Source of the DNA: Pseudomonadota bacterium
GTDB taxonomy: Bacteria > Pseudomonadota > Alphaproteobacteria > Sphingomonadales > Sphingomonadaceae
Assembly: GCA_023457895.1 (NCBI GenBank)
Contig: JAEXAY010000031.1
Span: forward strand, 62,001 to 126,000
Length of the DNA stretch: 64,000 nt
Direction: 5' to 3'
This document shows positions 34,942 to 43,128 of this stretch, one piece after another. Positions within the stretch are counted from its first letter, which is position 1, and each line of letters starts with the position of its first letter. The position numbers were made by a program, and so were the translations under genes. The notes below the pieces were generated by a model that saw only the letters and a list, made by a program, of their open reading frames with translations, was not told where the DNA came from and made no database searches.

Positions 34942-35014
34942 CCGTTCGCCCTGAGCTTGTCGAAGGGCTGGTTTAAACCGTGGGTCGTGCTTCGACAGGC
35001 TCAGCACGAACGGA
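34942..35014. repeat. Large inverted repeat between acp and spt
   Basis: Two 24-base arms, starting CCGTTCGCCCTGAGCTTGTC and ending GGCTCAGCACGAACGG, pair with three mismatches around a 25-base centre. It begins 4 bases after the acp stop and ends 12 bases before the spt start, so its base touches the spt ribosome binding site. The core (CTTCGACA..GCTCAG) is a widespread bacterial interspersed element; a half copy is at 35413-35440. Confidence 0.9.
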
Positions 35015-35018
35015 GATT

Positions 35019-35261
35019 TTATCCCTTCAGCTTCTCCACTGCATTGACCAGTTGGCCGACATTTTCGATTTCCGCCTGCTGGTTCATCGAGATGATGATG
35101 TCGAACTCGTCCTCGATCGCCGCGACGAAATCCATCACGGTGAGGCTGTCCCATTCGAGATCGCCGGCAAAGGTCGTGGTTTCGCTGAGTTCAACGCCCT
35201 TCTTGTTGAAGGGTTCGATCTGCGCCTTGATTGCTTCGTAGGTGGCGGCACGGTCGGCCAT
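35019..35261 (-). CDS. Acyl carrier protein of the sphingolipid pathway
   Basis: An 80-residue ACP. The phosphopantetheine serine is Ser39 in LEWDSLTVMDFV; helix 3 and the acidic surface are typical. It differs from the fatty acid synthase AcpP and matches the dedicated ACP (AcpR) encoded beside spt in Caulobacter, which is needed for ceramide synthesis and presumably supplies acyl-ACP to Spt. It lies 89 bases upstream of spt on the same strand. Confidence 0.9.
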   Translation of the reverse strand: MADRAATYEAIKAQIEPFNKKGVELSETTTFAGDLEWDSLTVMDFVAAIEDEFDIIISMNQQAEIENVGQLVNAVEKLKG

Positions 35262-35412
35262 GAGCGGATGGTCCTTGTTTATTGATTTGGGTTAGGCAAT
35301 CTCATGCCGCGAACAGGGGCGCTATGGCAAGCGATTGCGGCAACAGGGTGGCGAAGTTTTGGAACGAGCCGATAAAAACGCTCCGCAGTCCTGAAGATCG
35401 CGCAAGCCCAGG

Positions 35413-35440
35413 CTGCCCTTCGACAAGCTCAGGGCTACGG
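35413..35440. repeat. Half copy of the CTTCGACA/GCTCAG element
   Basis: CCCTTCGACAAGCTCAGGG here equals one arm of the 34942-35014 repeat and can fold on itself (CCCT/AGGG). It lies 4 bases beyond the cerR stop, in the 183-base cerR-acp gap. Confidence 0.75.
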
Positions 35441-35444
35441 AAGA

Positions 35445-36371
35445 TTATTTGAGCCAACCCTCGCTGCGATACCATTCCGCTGCCGCCTTGAGGCCTTCGC
35501 CGGTCGCGATCTGCGGCTGCCACAGCGTTTCCGGCGGGCGCTTGTCGGCGCTCACCACCCAGTCGGGATGGCACATATATGCGACGCGATCCACCGTCAG
35601 CTTGGCGTTGCCGCGCCGTACCAGCCGGTCGCCGCGCGCACCCCAGTTCATCGCCCAGCGCGGAAGGGCGAGCATCGAAACCTTGCGGCCGACCGCGTTG
35701 CCAAGCAGCCGGGCAAAGCCCTGATGCGACCAGCCATCGGGATGGCCGTCATCAACTTCATAGATTTGGGCGATGCTCTCGTCGCGCTCGGTTGCGAGCG
35801 CGAGCAACAGCCGTGCGAGATCGCTCACCTCGATCGCCGACATGCGCCCGCCCGGCGGCAGCAGCACGAGGCCCGACGCCGCCATCTTGAACATCTCGAA
35901 CATCTCGGTGTCGGCCGGGCCATAGATCGCCGGCGGGCGCACGATAGTCCAATCGAGGCCGCTGGCCTGCACCACGGTTTCGCCGCGCGCCTTGGAGCCG
36001 CCATAGATTGACAGCTCCGGTTCGCGCGCTGACAGCGATGAGACATGAATGAAGCGGCGGACACCGGCCTGCTTAGCGGCTTCCACCATCGCCAGCGTGC
36101 CGGTGACATTGCCCGCCTCGAATCCGGCCTTGTCGGGCGCATTGACCACGCCGGCGATGTGGATGACCACATCCGCGCCGGTTGCAAGCTCCACCAGCGC
36201 CGCCTGATCATCGAGCGCACCGCCTATCCAGGTGACGCCGTCCTGTGGCGGCTGCTCGCGGCGGGTGAGCGCACGAACGGCAAAGCCCTGTTCGCGGGCG
36301 AGGCGGATCACGGTCTTGCCGACAAAGCCGGTGCCGCCCGTGATCGCAAGAACGGGAAGGCTGGTGGTCAT
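35445..36371 (-). CDS. cerR: NAD(P)-dependent epimerase/reductase, candidate ceramide reductase
   Basis: A 308-residue extended short-chain dehydrogenase. The Rossmann motif is ITGGTGFVGKTVIRLA (residues 10-25), the catalytic Ser lies in HVSSLSARE, and the YxxxK is YGGSK (Tyr and Lys in SIYGGSKARGE). Gene order with acp and spt matches the Caulobacter cerR locus, whose product reduces the keto group of oxidised ceramide. It overlaps the proB stop by 4 bases (ATGA), so it is translated in the obgE-proB unit. Function by context. Confidence 0.82.
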   Translation of the reverse strand: MTTSLPVLAITGGTGFVGKTVIRLAREQGFAVRALTRREQPPQDGVTWIGGALDDQAALVELATGADVVIHIAGVVNAPDKAGFEAGNVTGTLAMVEAAKQAGVRRFIHVSSLSAREPELSIYGGSKARGETVVQASGLDWTIVRPPAIYGPADTEMFEMFKMAASGLVLLPPGGRMSAIEVSDLARLLLALATERDESIAQIYEVDDGHPDGWSHQGFARLLGNAVGRKVSMLALPRWAMNWGARGDRLVRRGNAKLTVDRVAYMCHPDWVVSADKRPPETLWQPQIATGEGLKAAAEWYRSEGWLK

Positions 36372-37462
36372 AACATGACCATATGGTCGCGATGGACGAA
36401 AGCTGCACGGGGCGGCGCGCCGAGTTTCGCTCCGATCGCCGCACTGGAGAGCCCGGCTATCGCAAGCCCGTCGCGGCTGTCATATTCGGCAAGCCCGCGC
36501 GCGATCGCCGCGCCATCGGGCGCAATGATATCGACCACGTCGCCGCGCTCGAACTTGCCCTCTATCCGGACGATGCCCGCTGCCAGCAAGGACTTGCCGC
36601 TGCCCAGCGCCCTCGCCGCGCCTGCATCGATATGAAGCTGCCCCTTGGCGGTGAGCCGTCCGGCGAGCCAGCCCTTGCGCGCGCGGGCCGGCGGTGCGGC
36701 CATGAAGCGCGTGCCGCCTTCGCCGCGTGCGAGCCGTTCGAGCGGATGGTCGTGCTGGCCCGAAACAATGATGAGGTCGGCGCCGGCTTTTGTGGCGATC
36801 TTGGCCGCCTGAAGTTTGGAAACCATTCCGCCCGAACCCATGCCGCTGGCGCTGTCGGCGCTCGCCATCGCCTCAATCTGCGGAGTGATGTGCCGCACCT
36901 CGGCAAAGCGCGTGGCGTCAGGGTCGGTTTTGGGGTTGGCGGTGTAGAGCCCGTCGACGTCGGACAGCAGGATGACGGTTTTTGCGCCTGCCGCCTGCGC
37001 CACCCGCGCGGCGAGCCGGTCATTGTCGCCGAAACGGATTTCGGTGGTCGCGACCGAATCATTTTCGTTGACCACCGGCACCACGCCGAGGCTGAGCAGC
37101 CTGTCAAAGGTCGCACTTGCATTGAGAAAGCGGCGGCGGTCCTCAAGGTCATCGAGCGTCACCAGCATTTGCGCCGCAGTGAGGCCCTCGCCCGCCAGCA
37201 GTTCGGCCCACACGCCCGCGAGCGCAATCTGCCCGACGGCGGCCGCGGCCTGCGCATCCTCAAGGCTCGCCCGTCCGCCCCTCGCCAGCCCAAGCCGCCG
37301 TGCGCCAAGCGCGATCGCGCCGGAGGAGACGATGACCGCCTGCTCCCCGGCGCGCACCCGCGCCGCGACATCCGCGACCAGGCTACGCAGCCAGTCGCGC
37401 CGCACCGCACCATCGGGAGCGACCAGCAGCGCAGAGCCAACTTTGAGAACGAGGCGTGTCAT
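36368..37462 (-). CDS. proB: Glutamate 5-kinase
   Basis: A 364-residue enzyme that phosphorylates glutamate in proline synthesis. The amino acid kinase domain runs to about residue 250 (LKVGSALLV start, VIVSSGAIALGARRL, VVPVVNENDSV, GTGSGGM-like GMGSGGMVSKLQAAKIA). A PUA domain (about 270-345) follows, with RIEGKFERGDVVDI. The ribosome binding site sits inside a hairpin that spans the obgE-proB junction. It is downstream of obgE, as is common in alphaproteobacteria. Confidence 0.95.
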   Translation of the reverse strand: MTRLVLKVGSALLVAPDGAVRRDWLRSLVADVAARVRAGEQAVIVSSGAIALGARRLGLARGGRASLEDAQAAAAVGQIALAGVWAELLAGEGLTAAQMLVTLDDLEDRRRFLNASATFDRLLSLGVVPVVNENDSVATTEIRFGDNDRLAARVAQAAGAKTVILLSDVDGLYTANPKTDPDATRFAEVRHITPQIEAMASADSASGMGSGGMVSKLQAAKIATKAGADLIIVSGQHDHPLERLARGEGGTRFMAAPPARARKGWLAGRLTAKGQLHIDAGAARALGSGKSLLAAGIVRIEGKFERGDVVDIIAPDGAAIARGLAEYDSRDGLAIAGLSSAAIGAKLGAPPRAAFVHRDHMVML

Positions 37463-37464
37463 TT

Positions 37465-37492
37465 AGCCCTCTCCCGCTTGAAGGAGAGGGCT
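37465..37492 (-). promoter_or_regulatory. Hairpin covering the proB ribosome binding site
   Basis: On the minus strand AGCCCTCTCC and GGAGAGGGCT pair perfectly over 10 bases around an 8-base loop. The 3' arm holds the only Shine-Dalgarno-like GGAG of proB and ends 2 bases before its ATG; the 5' arm starts one base after the obgE stop codon. It would block proB initiation unless opened by ribosomes finishing obgE. Confidence 0.6.
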
Positions 37493-37493
37493 T

Positions 37494-38531
37494 CTAGATC
37501 GGTGACCATTCGGCTGGTTCCTCATCCGCGCCGTCCCCGGCCTTGTTGACCTCGATATAGCTTGCAAGTCTGTCGAGAACCGCATCGAGGCCCGCGCCGG
37601 TCGCGCCGGAGAGTGGCAGGACATCCGCCGCACCGGCTGCCCTCAGTTCATCGGAAAGCGCCGCGACCAGTTCGTCGTCGAGCAGGTCGGCCTTGTTGAG
37701 CGCGACCACCTGCGGCTTGTCTTCGAGCCCCGCGCCATAGGCTTCGAGCTCGCCCTGGACGATCCGGTAAGCTTCGGCCGGGTCTTCGCCATGTCCGTCG
37801 ATGAGATGGAGCAGCACGCGGCAGCGTTCGATATGCCCCAAAAACCGGTCGCCGATGCCTGCGCCTTCCGCTGCGCCCTCGATCAGCCCGGGAATGTCGG
37901 CGATGACGAATTCCTTGCCGCGATGGCTGACCACCCCGAGTTGCGGCCGCAGCGTGGTGAACGGATAGTCGCCGACCTTGGCCTTGGCGTTCGTGACCGC
38001 GTTGATGAAGGTCGACTTGCCCGCGTTGGGCAGGCCCACCAGCCCGACATCGGCAAGCAGCTTCAACCGCAGCCACACCCACATTTCCTCGCCCGGCCAG
38101 CCGGTGCCATGCTGACGCGGCGCCCGGTTGGTCGAGGTCTTGTAGCTCGCATTGCCACGGCCGCCATCGCCGCCGCGCAAGAACAGCTCCCGCTGCCCGG
38201 CCTTGGTGAAATCGGCGAGCACCTGCTCCTTGTCCTCGGAAAGCACCTGCGTTCCGACCGGCACCTTGATGACAAGATCGTCGCCACCGGCGCCCGTGCG
38301 GTTCTGCCCGGCGCCGCCATGCCCGCGCTGCGCCTTGAAATGCTGGGTGTAGCGGAAGTCGATCAGCGTGTTGAGGCCCTCGACCGCCTCGAAAATGATG
38401 TCGCCGCCCTTGCCGCCGTTACCGCCGTCGGGGCCGCCATATTCGACATATTTTTCGCGCCGGAACGACACCGCTCCGCCGCCGCCCGCGCCCGAGCGCA
38501 GATAGATTTTGGCCTGATCGAGAAAATGCAT
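37494..38531 (-). CDS. obgE: GTPase ObgE/CgtA
   Basis: A 345-residue essential GTPase acting in 50S assembly and stress control. The glycine-rich Obg fold fills residues 1-158 (GAGGGGAVSFRREK, GGPDGGNGGKGGD). The G domain has the P-loop GLPNAGKSTF, DIPGLIEG and NKAD. A short acidic tail ends the protein. In other bacteria Obg interacts with ppGpp enzymes; rsh is 8 kb away. It sits upstream of proB with a 31-base gap. Confidence 0.97.
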   Translation of the reverse strand: MHFLDQAKIYLRSGAGGGGAVSFRREKYVEYGGPDGGNGGKGGDIIFEAVEGLNTLIDFRYTQHFKAQRGHGGAGQNRTGAGGDDLVIKVPVGTQVLSEDKEQVLADFTKAGQRELFLRGGDGGRGNASYKTSTNRAPRQHGTGWPGEEMWVWLRLKLLADVGLVGLPNAGKSTFINAVTNAKAKVGDYPFTTLRPQLGVVSHRGKEFVIADIPGLIEGAAEGAGIGDRFLGHIERCRVLLHLIDGHGEDPAEAYRIVQGELEAYGAGLEDKPQVVALNKADLLDDELVAALSDELRAAGAADVLPLSGATGAGLDAVLDRLASYIEVNKAGDGADEEPAEWSPI

Positions 38532-38623
38532 GGAGCGCGCTTTATGCCAAAGGCGCGGAAAATACCAGAAGGGCGCAAAAAGGCCGTTACGGCCCGCTCA
38601 AGCCGGGGGATGACGAAAGCCCC

Positions 38624-39244
38624 TTAACAACAATCCTTGCGCGCATTTTCGGGCGTCAGTTCGCCATAGGCGATGAGCGATTGGCGGAGGGCGCGGGCTG
38701 CGATGTCGCGGGCGGCGGTACGGGGGAGGCCGAGCGCATCGGACATTGCCTTGCCGACCATCGCATCGCCCATCGCCATCAGCACCAGTTGCAGCGTATC
38801 TTCGTGAACCGGGCGGTCCTCGTGGCCGCCCTCGGCGATCTCGTCGACCAGCCGGTGGATCGCCTCGACAATCGGGGCGAGTGCGTCATGGTGTCCGGAA
38901 AGCAGCATCCAGCTCACGAGTGCGCCGGCGCCGCCCTTGTCGAACGCGTCAAAGGTGAGGTCGATCACTTCCTGCGGATCCTCGCCGCCGGCCGCGCGCT
39001 TCTTGCGGATCATCTCACCGATCGTCTCGCACACCGATTCCGCCAGATGCGCGGCGAGCGCCTTCTGCAGGTCGAGCGCGCTGCCGAAATGATGGAGCAG
39101 GTTGGCATGGGTGCGCCCGATCCGCGCCGCGACGGCCTTGAGCGTCACCGCCTGCGGCCCCGATTCGACCAGCAGTTCGCGCGCCGCCATCAATGCGGCG
39201 AGACGGCTTTCCTCCGGGCTTAGGCGCTTTTTCACTATTGACAT
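38624..39244 (-). CDS. TetR/AcrR family regulator
   Basis: A 206-residue repressor-type protein. The N-terminal helix-turn-helix reads VTLKAVAARIGRTHANLLHHFG; the rest is the helical ligand-binding domain. It is divergent from the ferritin-like hydrolase gene with 64 bases between the starts, so it probably controls that gene and itself. An ATGTAAGTAA stretch lies just outside its start, but I cannot see a full palindrome there. The ligand is unknown. Confidence 0.9.
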   Translation of the reverse strand: MSIVKKRLSPEESRLAALMAARELLVESGPQAVTLKAVAARIGRTHANLLHHFGSALDLQKALAAHLAESVCETIGEMIRKKRAAGGEDPQEVIDLTFDAFDKGGAGALVSWMLLSGHHDALAPIVEAIHRLVDEIAEGGHEDRPVHEDTLQLVLMAMGDAMVGKAMSDALGLPRTAARDIAARALRQSLIAYGELTPENARKDCC

Positions 39245-39308
39245 CTATGTAAGTAATTCCCAGTTTCGGCCCACGCCCATCACGATAGCCCATGTTTCGG
39301 AGTGTGCA

Positions 39309-40154
39309 ATGACCCCGGCAAATTTGACCATCACCCCGCGCGACCGGCGTTTCGGGCGCAATCTGAAGCAGGACCGCTGGTGGCTGGCTGGCGATCCGAT
39401 TGCAACGGCTTTCTTCAACGCGCTTTCGATTACCTTTCCGAGGGGCGAGGCCTTTTTCATCGACAGCGTGCGCTGCCACCGGGCGGGCGCGTCTCCCCGG
39501 CTGGAAAAGGAGATCAACGCCTTCATCAAGCAGGAGGTGATGCACACGCGCGAGCATGTTTCGTTCAACAAGCGGATCACCGAAGCGGGCTATGATGTGT
39601 CCGCACTCGAGGCGGAGGTGACGCGCTCGCTCGAAAAGACCAGGGGCCGCCCTGAAATCCTCAATCTCGCGGTCACCATGGCGCTCGAACATTATACCGC
39701 GATCCTTGCCAAATTCATCCTCGAGGACCGGATGCGCTTCGGCCAGACCGAACATGAACTCGCCGACATGTGGCGCTGGCACGCGATCGAGGAGATCGAG
39801 CACAAGGGCGTCGCCTATGACACCTGGCTCCACGCGACGAGGGACTGGTCGCGCTGGAAGCGCTGGAAGGTCAAGGCCATCATGATGCTGCTGGTGAGCA
39901 AGGATTTCTGGATTCACCGTGCGCAGGGCGCCGCCGAATTGCTGCGGCAGGATGGAATTACGGGGTGGGCTGCGTGGGGCGGGATCCTCAAATATCTGTT
40001 CGTTTCGCCCGGCCTGCTGACCCGGCTGGTGCCCGCTTGGCTCGCCTATTTCATGCCCGGTTTCCACCCGTGGAACGACGATGACCGCCATCTCGTGGAC
40101 CGTTATGACAGCGATTATGAAGCCGCGCGGCTGAACGTTCCGGCTGCAGCGTAA
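39309..40154 (+). CDS. Predicted metal-dependent hydrolase (PF10118 type)
   Basis: A 281-residue protein of the bacterial metal-dependent hydrolase family with a ferritin-like helical fold. Metal-ligand candidates are in IKQEVMHTREHVSFN, MALEHYTAIL and WHAIEEIEHKGVAYDTW, giving the usual Glu and ExxH pattern. The start ATG at 39309 gives the conserved N-terminus NLTITPRDRRFGRNL. The reaction is unknown. It is divergent from the TetR gene and 22 bases upstream of the next gene. Confidence 0.85.
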   Translation: MTPANLTITPRDRRFGRNLKQDRWWLAGDPIATAFFNALSITFPRGEAFFIDSVRCHRAGASPRLEKEINAFIKQEVMHTREHVSFNKRITEAGYDVSALEAEVTRSLEKTRGRPEILNLAVTMALEHYTAILAKFILEDRMRFGQTEHELADMWRWHAIEEIEHKGVAYDTWLHATRDWSRWKRWKVKAIMMLLVSKDFWIHRAQGAAELLRQDGITGWAAWGGILKYLFVSPGLLTRLVPAWLAYFMPGFHPWNDDDRHLVDRYDSDYEAARLNVPAAA

Positions 40155-40176
40155 CAACGATCGCGAGGATGGGGTA

Positions 40177-40683
40177 ATGCGTCTGCAACGGGAAATAGAA
40201 TTGCCCGTCAGCGCTGCGCGGGCATTTGCCGAGGTGTGTAAACTATCGCTGCTCGAACATATCGCATGGCCGTTGATGAAGTTTGAACCGCGTGAGCCCC
40301 GCACCTTTCCACGGGAATGGCAAGCTGGGCGCTTCCGGGTGGGGCTCAAACTATTCGGCTTTATTCCACTGGGAGACCAATGGATTGTTATCAGCGTGGA
40401 GAATGGTTCCGCGTCTCCGATATTACGGGACAATGGGTATAGCGCCATGATCCCCCGCTGGGATCACTGGATTTTCATCGAACCCACGGGATCAAAGAAA
40501 TGCCGCTATATCGACCGGGTCGACATTGAGGCAGGGCTGCTGACACCATTCGTGTGGCTATTTGCCAAATGTTTTTACGCGCACCGGCAACGGCGGTGGC
40601 GCGCGCTGGCTGAGGCCGGCTTCGCACCGCTTACGATTTTATCCTTGCCGGTTGACGACGAGTTCAAGCCGCCATCTGCCTGA
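40177..40683 (+). CDS. SRPBCC-like protein of unknown function
   Basis: A 168-residue protein. The opening LQREIELPVSAARAFAEV resembles the first strand and helix of START/SRPBCC lipid-binding proteins, and the last 60 residues are rich in Trp, Phe and Tyr. I do not recognise a named family. It lies 22 bases after the hydrolase gene, likely in the same TetR-linked unit, and its last 20 bases overlap the end of the convergent GNAT gene. Codon use is a little more AT-rich than its neighbours. Confidence 0.65.
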   Translation: MRLQREIELPVSAARAFAEVCKLSLLEHIAWPLMKFEPREPRTFPREWQAGRFRVGLKLFGFIPLGDQWIVISVENGSASPILRDNGYSAMIPRWDHWIFIEPTGSKKCRYIDRVDIEAGLLTPFVWLFAKCFYAHRQRRWRALAEAGFAPLTILSLPVDDEFKPPSA

Positions 40684-41257
40684 TGTCGCGGCGCGGGTCG
40701 TGCGGGAAGAGGGGGGTGCATCGTACGTCTTGCATCGCGCCCGCGGCATCGTCTTCGCCCTCGGCATATTCGACCGTTGCGACTTCGCTGCCGCGCGCGA
40801 TGCTGTAGCGGTTGGTGATCCGCCCCGTCGGCTGGAAGCCGAGCTTGCGCAGCACCGCGCCCGATGCGCGGTTGTCGGCGAAGTGGGCGGCGGAGAGGCG
40901 CGGCAGGCTCATGGCGCGGGCGATGCCGATCACGGCGCGGGCGGCCTCGGTCGCAAAGCCGAGCCCCCAATAGGGCCGCGCGATCCAGTAACCGAGATTC
41001 GGCGCGCCATCGAGGTCGGCGATGCCGGCACCGCCGATGATGCGCGCGGCGCCGCCGGTACGCAGCGAGATGAGAAAACGCGGCTCGTGAGGCCCCTGTG
41101 GCTGAGACAGGAACGCCTTGGCGTCGTCGAGCGCATAGGGCCAGGGAACGCGGACCAGGTTGCGCACGACGGCTTCATCGCCGATCATGGCCTGCAGTTC
41201 TGCGGCATCTTCCAGCCAGCCCGGCCGCAGTAACAATCTTTCGGTTCTCGCAAACAT
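40664..41257 (-). CDS. GNAT acetyltransferase (RimJ/RimL type)
   Basis: A 197-residue protein with the GNAT core: TERLLLRPGWLEDAAEL at the N-terminus, LGYWIARPYWGLGFATEAA (the acetyl-CoA loop, here YWGLGFATEA) and ADNRASGAVLRKLGFQPTG. This layout fits acetylation of an N-terminal or small amine by the RimJ/RimL group. An AAGGAGAG ribosome binding site precedes the ATG. The substrate is unknown. Confidence 0.88.
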   Translation of the reverse strand: MFARTERLLLRPGWLEDAAELQAMIGDEAVVRNLVRVPWPYALDDAKAFLSQPQGPHEPRFLISLRTGGAARIIGGAGIADLDGAPNLGYWIARPYWGLGFATEAARAVIGIARAMSLPRLSAAHFADNRASGAVLRKLGFQPTGRITNRYSIARGSEVATVEYAEGEDDAAGAMQDVRCTPLFPHDPRRDIRQMAA

Positions 41258-41355
41258 AATTACTCTCCTTGCCCGCGCCGCTATCCGCCAAGGATGACAG
41301 CTTGATGAAAGAGGGAGAGATTATCCGGTGTCCCGTTGCCGTTATGCCGTAACGT

Positions 41356-41388
41356 AAAAAGGGAGACCGGGGGTGACCCGTCTCCCTC
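41356..41388 (-). terminator. Terminator of the rplU-rpmA operon
   Basis: On the minus strand GGGAGAC pairs with GTCTCCC around a GC-rich loop, followed by TTTTT. It is about 80 bases past the rpmA stop. Confidence 0.85.
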
Positions 41389-41465
41389 TTCTTGGTTTGG
41401 CTCCGGCGCTTGCGCCTTGACCATCCGGGTCATCCCTGGGGGACAACCCGTCTTCGGTTGTCCGA

Positions 41466-41735
41466 TTATTCTGCGGCTTCCGCGGCCATGTCGACCGACA
41501 CATATTTGCGGCCGAGTTTACCGGCGTGGAAGCGTACGCGGCCTCCGGCGAGCGCGAACAGGGTGTGATCCTTGCCCATGCCGACATTGACGCCCGGATA
41601 CACCTTGGTGCCGCGCTGGCGCACGATAATGTTGCCGCCGATGACGGTTTCGCCACCGAACTTCTTCACGCCAAGGCGACGGCCGGCTGAGTCACGACCG
41701 TTACGCGATGAACCGCCTGCTTTTTTATGTGCCAT
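41466..41735 (-). CDS. rpmA: 50S ribosomal protein L27
   Basis: An 89-residue ribosomal protein. The N-terminus AHKKAGGSSRNGRDSAGRRL reaches toward the peptidyl transferase centre, and KFGGETVIGGNIIVRQRGTK is the core block. Length matches the family. It is 58 bases downstream of rplU, the usual operon order. Confidence 0.98.
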   Translation of the reverse strand: MAHKKAGGSSRNGRDSAGRRLGVKKFGGETVIGGNIIVRQRGTKVYPGVNVGMGKDHTLFALAGGRVRFHAGKLGRKYVSVDMAAEAAE

Positions 41736-41793
41736 GGTACTACTCCTGAAACTTCATCTGTGCCGAGCGCTCCAAGCAGCTCAGGCGGGTTGA

Positions 41794-42291
41794 TTACTTC
41801 TTGTCGTCTGCCTTCTTGGCCGGAGCCTTTTTGGCGGGGGCCTTCTTTTCGGCGGCTTCCTTCTTGGGAGCGGCAGCCTTGGGCGCTGCTTCCTTCTTCG
41901 CCGGAGCGGCCTTGGTTTCTGCCTTGGCGGTTTCCGCTTTCGGAGCGGCTTCCTTCTTGGCTTCGGCCTTCTTCGGCGCCGCCTTCACCTTTTCGGTGCC
42001 GATGCCGAGAATCTGCAGGATGGTATGCTGCTGGCGGTGGCCGTTCTTGCGGCGATAATTGTGACGGCGCTTCTTCTTGAAGACGATGACCTTGTCGGCC
42101 TTCGCCTGCGCGATGATTTCAGCCGAAACGAGCAGGCCCTTGGTGTCCTTGGCCTTGCCTTCATCGCCGGCAAACAGGACATCGTCGAACGCAATCGTGT
42201 CGCCGGCTTCACCAGCAAGCTTTTCGACAACAATTTTATCACCAGCGGCAACGCGATACTGCTTACCGCCCGTACGCACGATTGCGAACAT
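41794..42291 (-). CDS. rplU: 50S ribosomal protein L21 with long Lys/Ala tail
   Basis: A 165-residue protein. Residues 1-100 are normal L21 (MFAIVRTGGKQYRV start, KVIVFKKKRRHNYRRKNGHR core). About 65 further residues are almost only Ala, Lys, Glu and Pro, with repeats of the form KKEAAPKA and KKAPAKK. E. coli L21 has 103 residues. The start at 42291 follows the family; an in-frame ATG four codons upstream is less likely. It heads the operon with rpmA; the tail is probably disordered and basic. Confidence 0.96.
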   Translation of the reverse strand: MFAIVRTGGKQYRVAAGDKIVVEKLAGEAGDTIAFDDVLFAGDEGKAKDTKGLLVSAEIIAQAKADKVIVFKKKRRHNYRRKNGHRQQHTILQILGIGTEKVKAAPKKAEAKKEAAPKAETAKAETKAAPAKKEAAPKAAAPKKEAAEKKAPAKKAPAKKADDKK

Positions 42292-42381
42292 GGGGCTATC
42301 CATCCAATCAAATAAGGTTCATTTGAACCCGCGCGGCAAGGCTCGCCCAAAAGCGTGCAGAGCATGCGGGAAAGCTGCGCC

Positions 42382-42408
42382 CCTATAGTGAGCGTGGCTT
42401 TCTGTCAA
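42382..42408 (-). promoter_or_regulatory. Probable housekeeping promoter of rplU-rpmA
   Basis: On the minus strand a perfect TTGACA is followed after 15 bases by TATAGG, then a leader of roughly 85 bases to the rplU start. The spacer is two bases shorter than ideal. Position and hexamers make this the likely operon promoter. Confidence 0.6.
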
Positions 42409-42529
42409 CCGAAAAAATCCAGCATTTGCGCGACTATTGCACAAAATCTGGCATCGGTTCCAGCCCGGCCACGGCGAATCGCGTAAGCGGCAATTGCGCC
42501 GGTCCGCGGGCTTGGGTAAGACGGCTGCC

Positions 42530-43063
42530 ATGACGGCGCGTTTTTCCTACAAGCCAGCTGCCTCGGCGGCGCTCCTCGCCCTGCTGGTACTTGGCGGATG
42601 CGCGGGCCGGGACGATGCGCGCTTCCCCTCGCTTGCCAAGCGGCCGGTCGAGGATATGAATCTCACACGCATTCCCGACGCGATCGCGCCGCCGCCTGCA
42701 CCGGCTGCCGATGGCGCGCTGAACGCGCGTATCGCTGGCCTGCGCGCGCAGGTCGCAAGCGGGGAAAGCCGCTTCCGGGCCGAACTTGAACGCACTCAGG
42801 CCCGTGTTTCCGCAGCCGCGGGTGCCGCGCCCGCCAGCGATGCGTGGATGGAGGCGCAGATGGCGATCTCCGGTGCCGAAGCGGCGCGACGGCCTTCGGT
42901 TGAGGGTCTTGCCAGCCTCGACCAGCTTTACGCCGGACGCCAGAAGGACGGTGAGCGTGCCGGGGTGGAGGAACTCGAGGCCGCGATCACGGCGGCGCGC
43001 GCGGTGGTCGAGGCGCAATCGGATGCGCTGACCGCGCTCAAGCGGCGTTTGCGGCCAGTTTGA
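42530..43063 (+). CDS. Predicted lipoprotein, coiled-coil, unknown function
   Basis: A 177-residue protein. A signal peptide with lipobox LVLGGC places the lipidated Cys near residue 23. The mature part is Ala/Arg/Glu-rich and helical (ARIAGLRAQVASGESRFRAELERTQARV), likely coiled-coil, ending with another helix pair. No family recognised. It stands between the L21 promoter and the convergent LytTR regulator. Confidence 0.7.
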   Translation: MTARFSYKPAASAALLALLVLGGCAGRDDARFPSLAKRPVEDMNLTRIPDAIAPPPAPAADGALNARIAGLRAQVASGESRFRAELERTQARVSAAAGAAPASDAWMEAQMAISGAEAARRPSVEGLASLDQLYAGRQKDGERAGVEELEAAITAARAVVEAQSDALTALKRRLRPV

Positions 43064-43128
43064 ATTTCAACAGCTTGTGCTGCTGCGCAGGCCGAGGCCT
43101 GCCGCAGTTAGCACACTGTAACACTGGA

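Noticed and set aside
33640..35241. A 533-codon frame antisense to spt and acp
   Set aside because: Shadow of GC-rich codons; the minus strand carries exact Spt catalytic residues.
41258..41465. A possible small gene between the GNAT gene and rpmA
   Set aside because: The region contains the operon terminator; the open frames there overlap the hairpin and lack a ribosome binding site.
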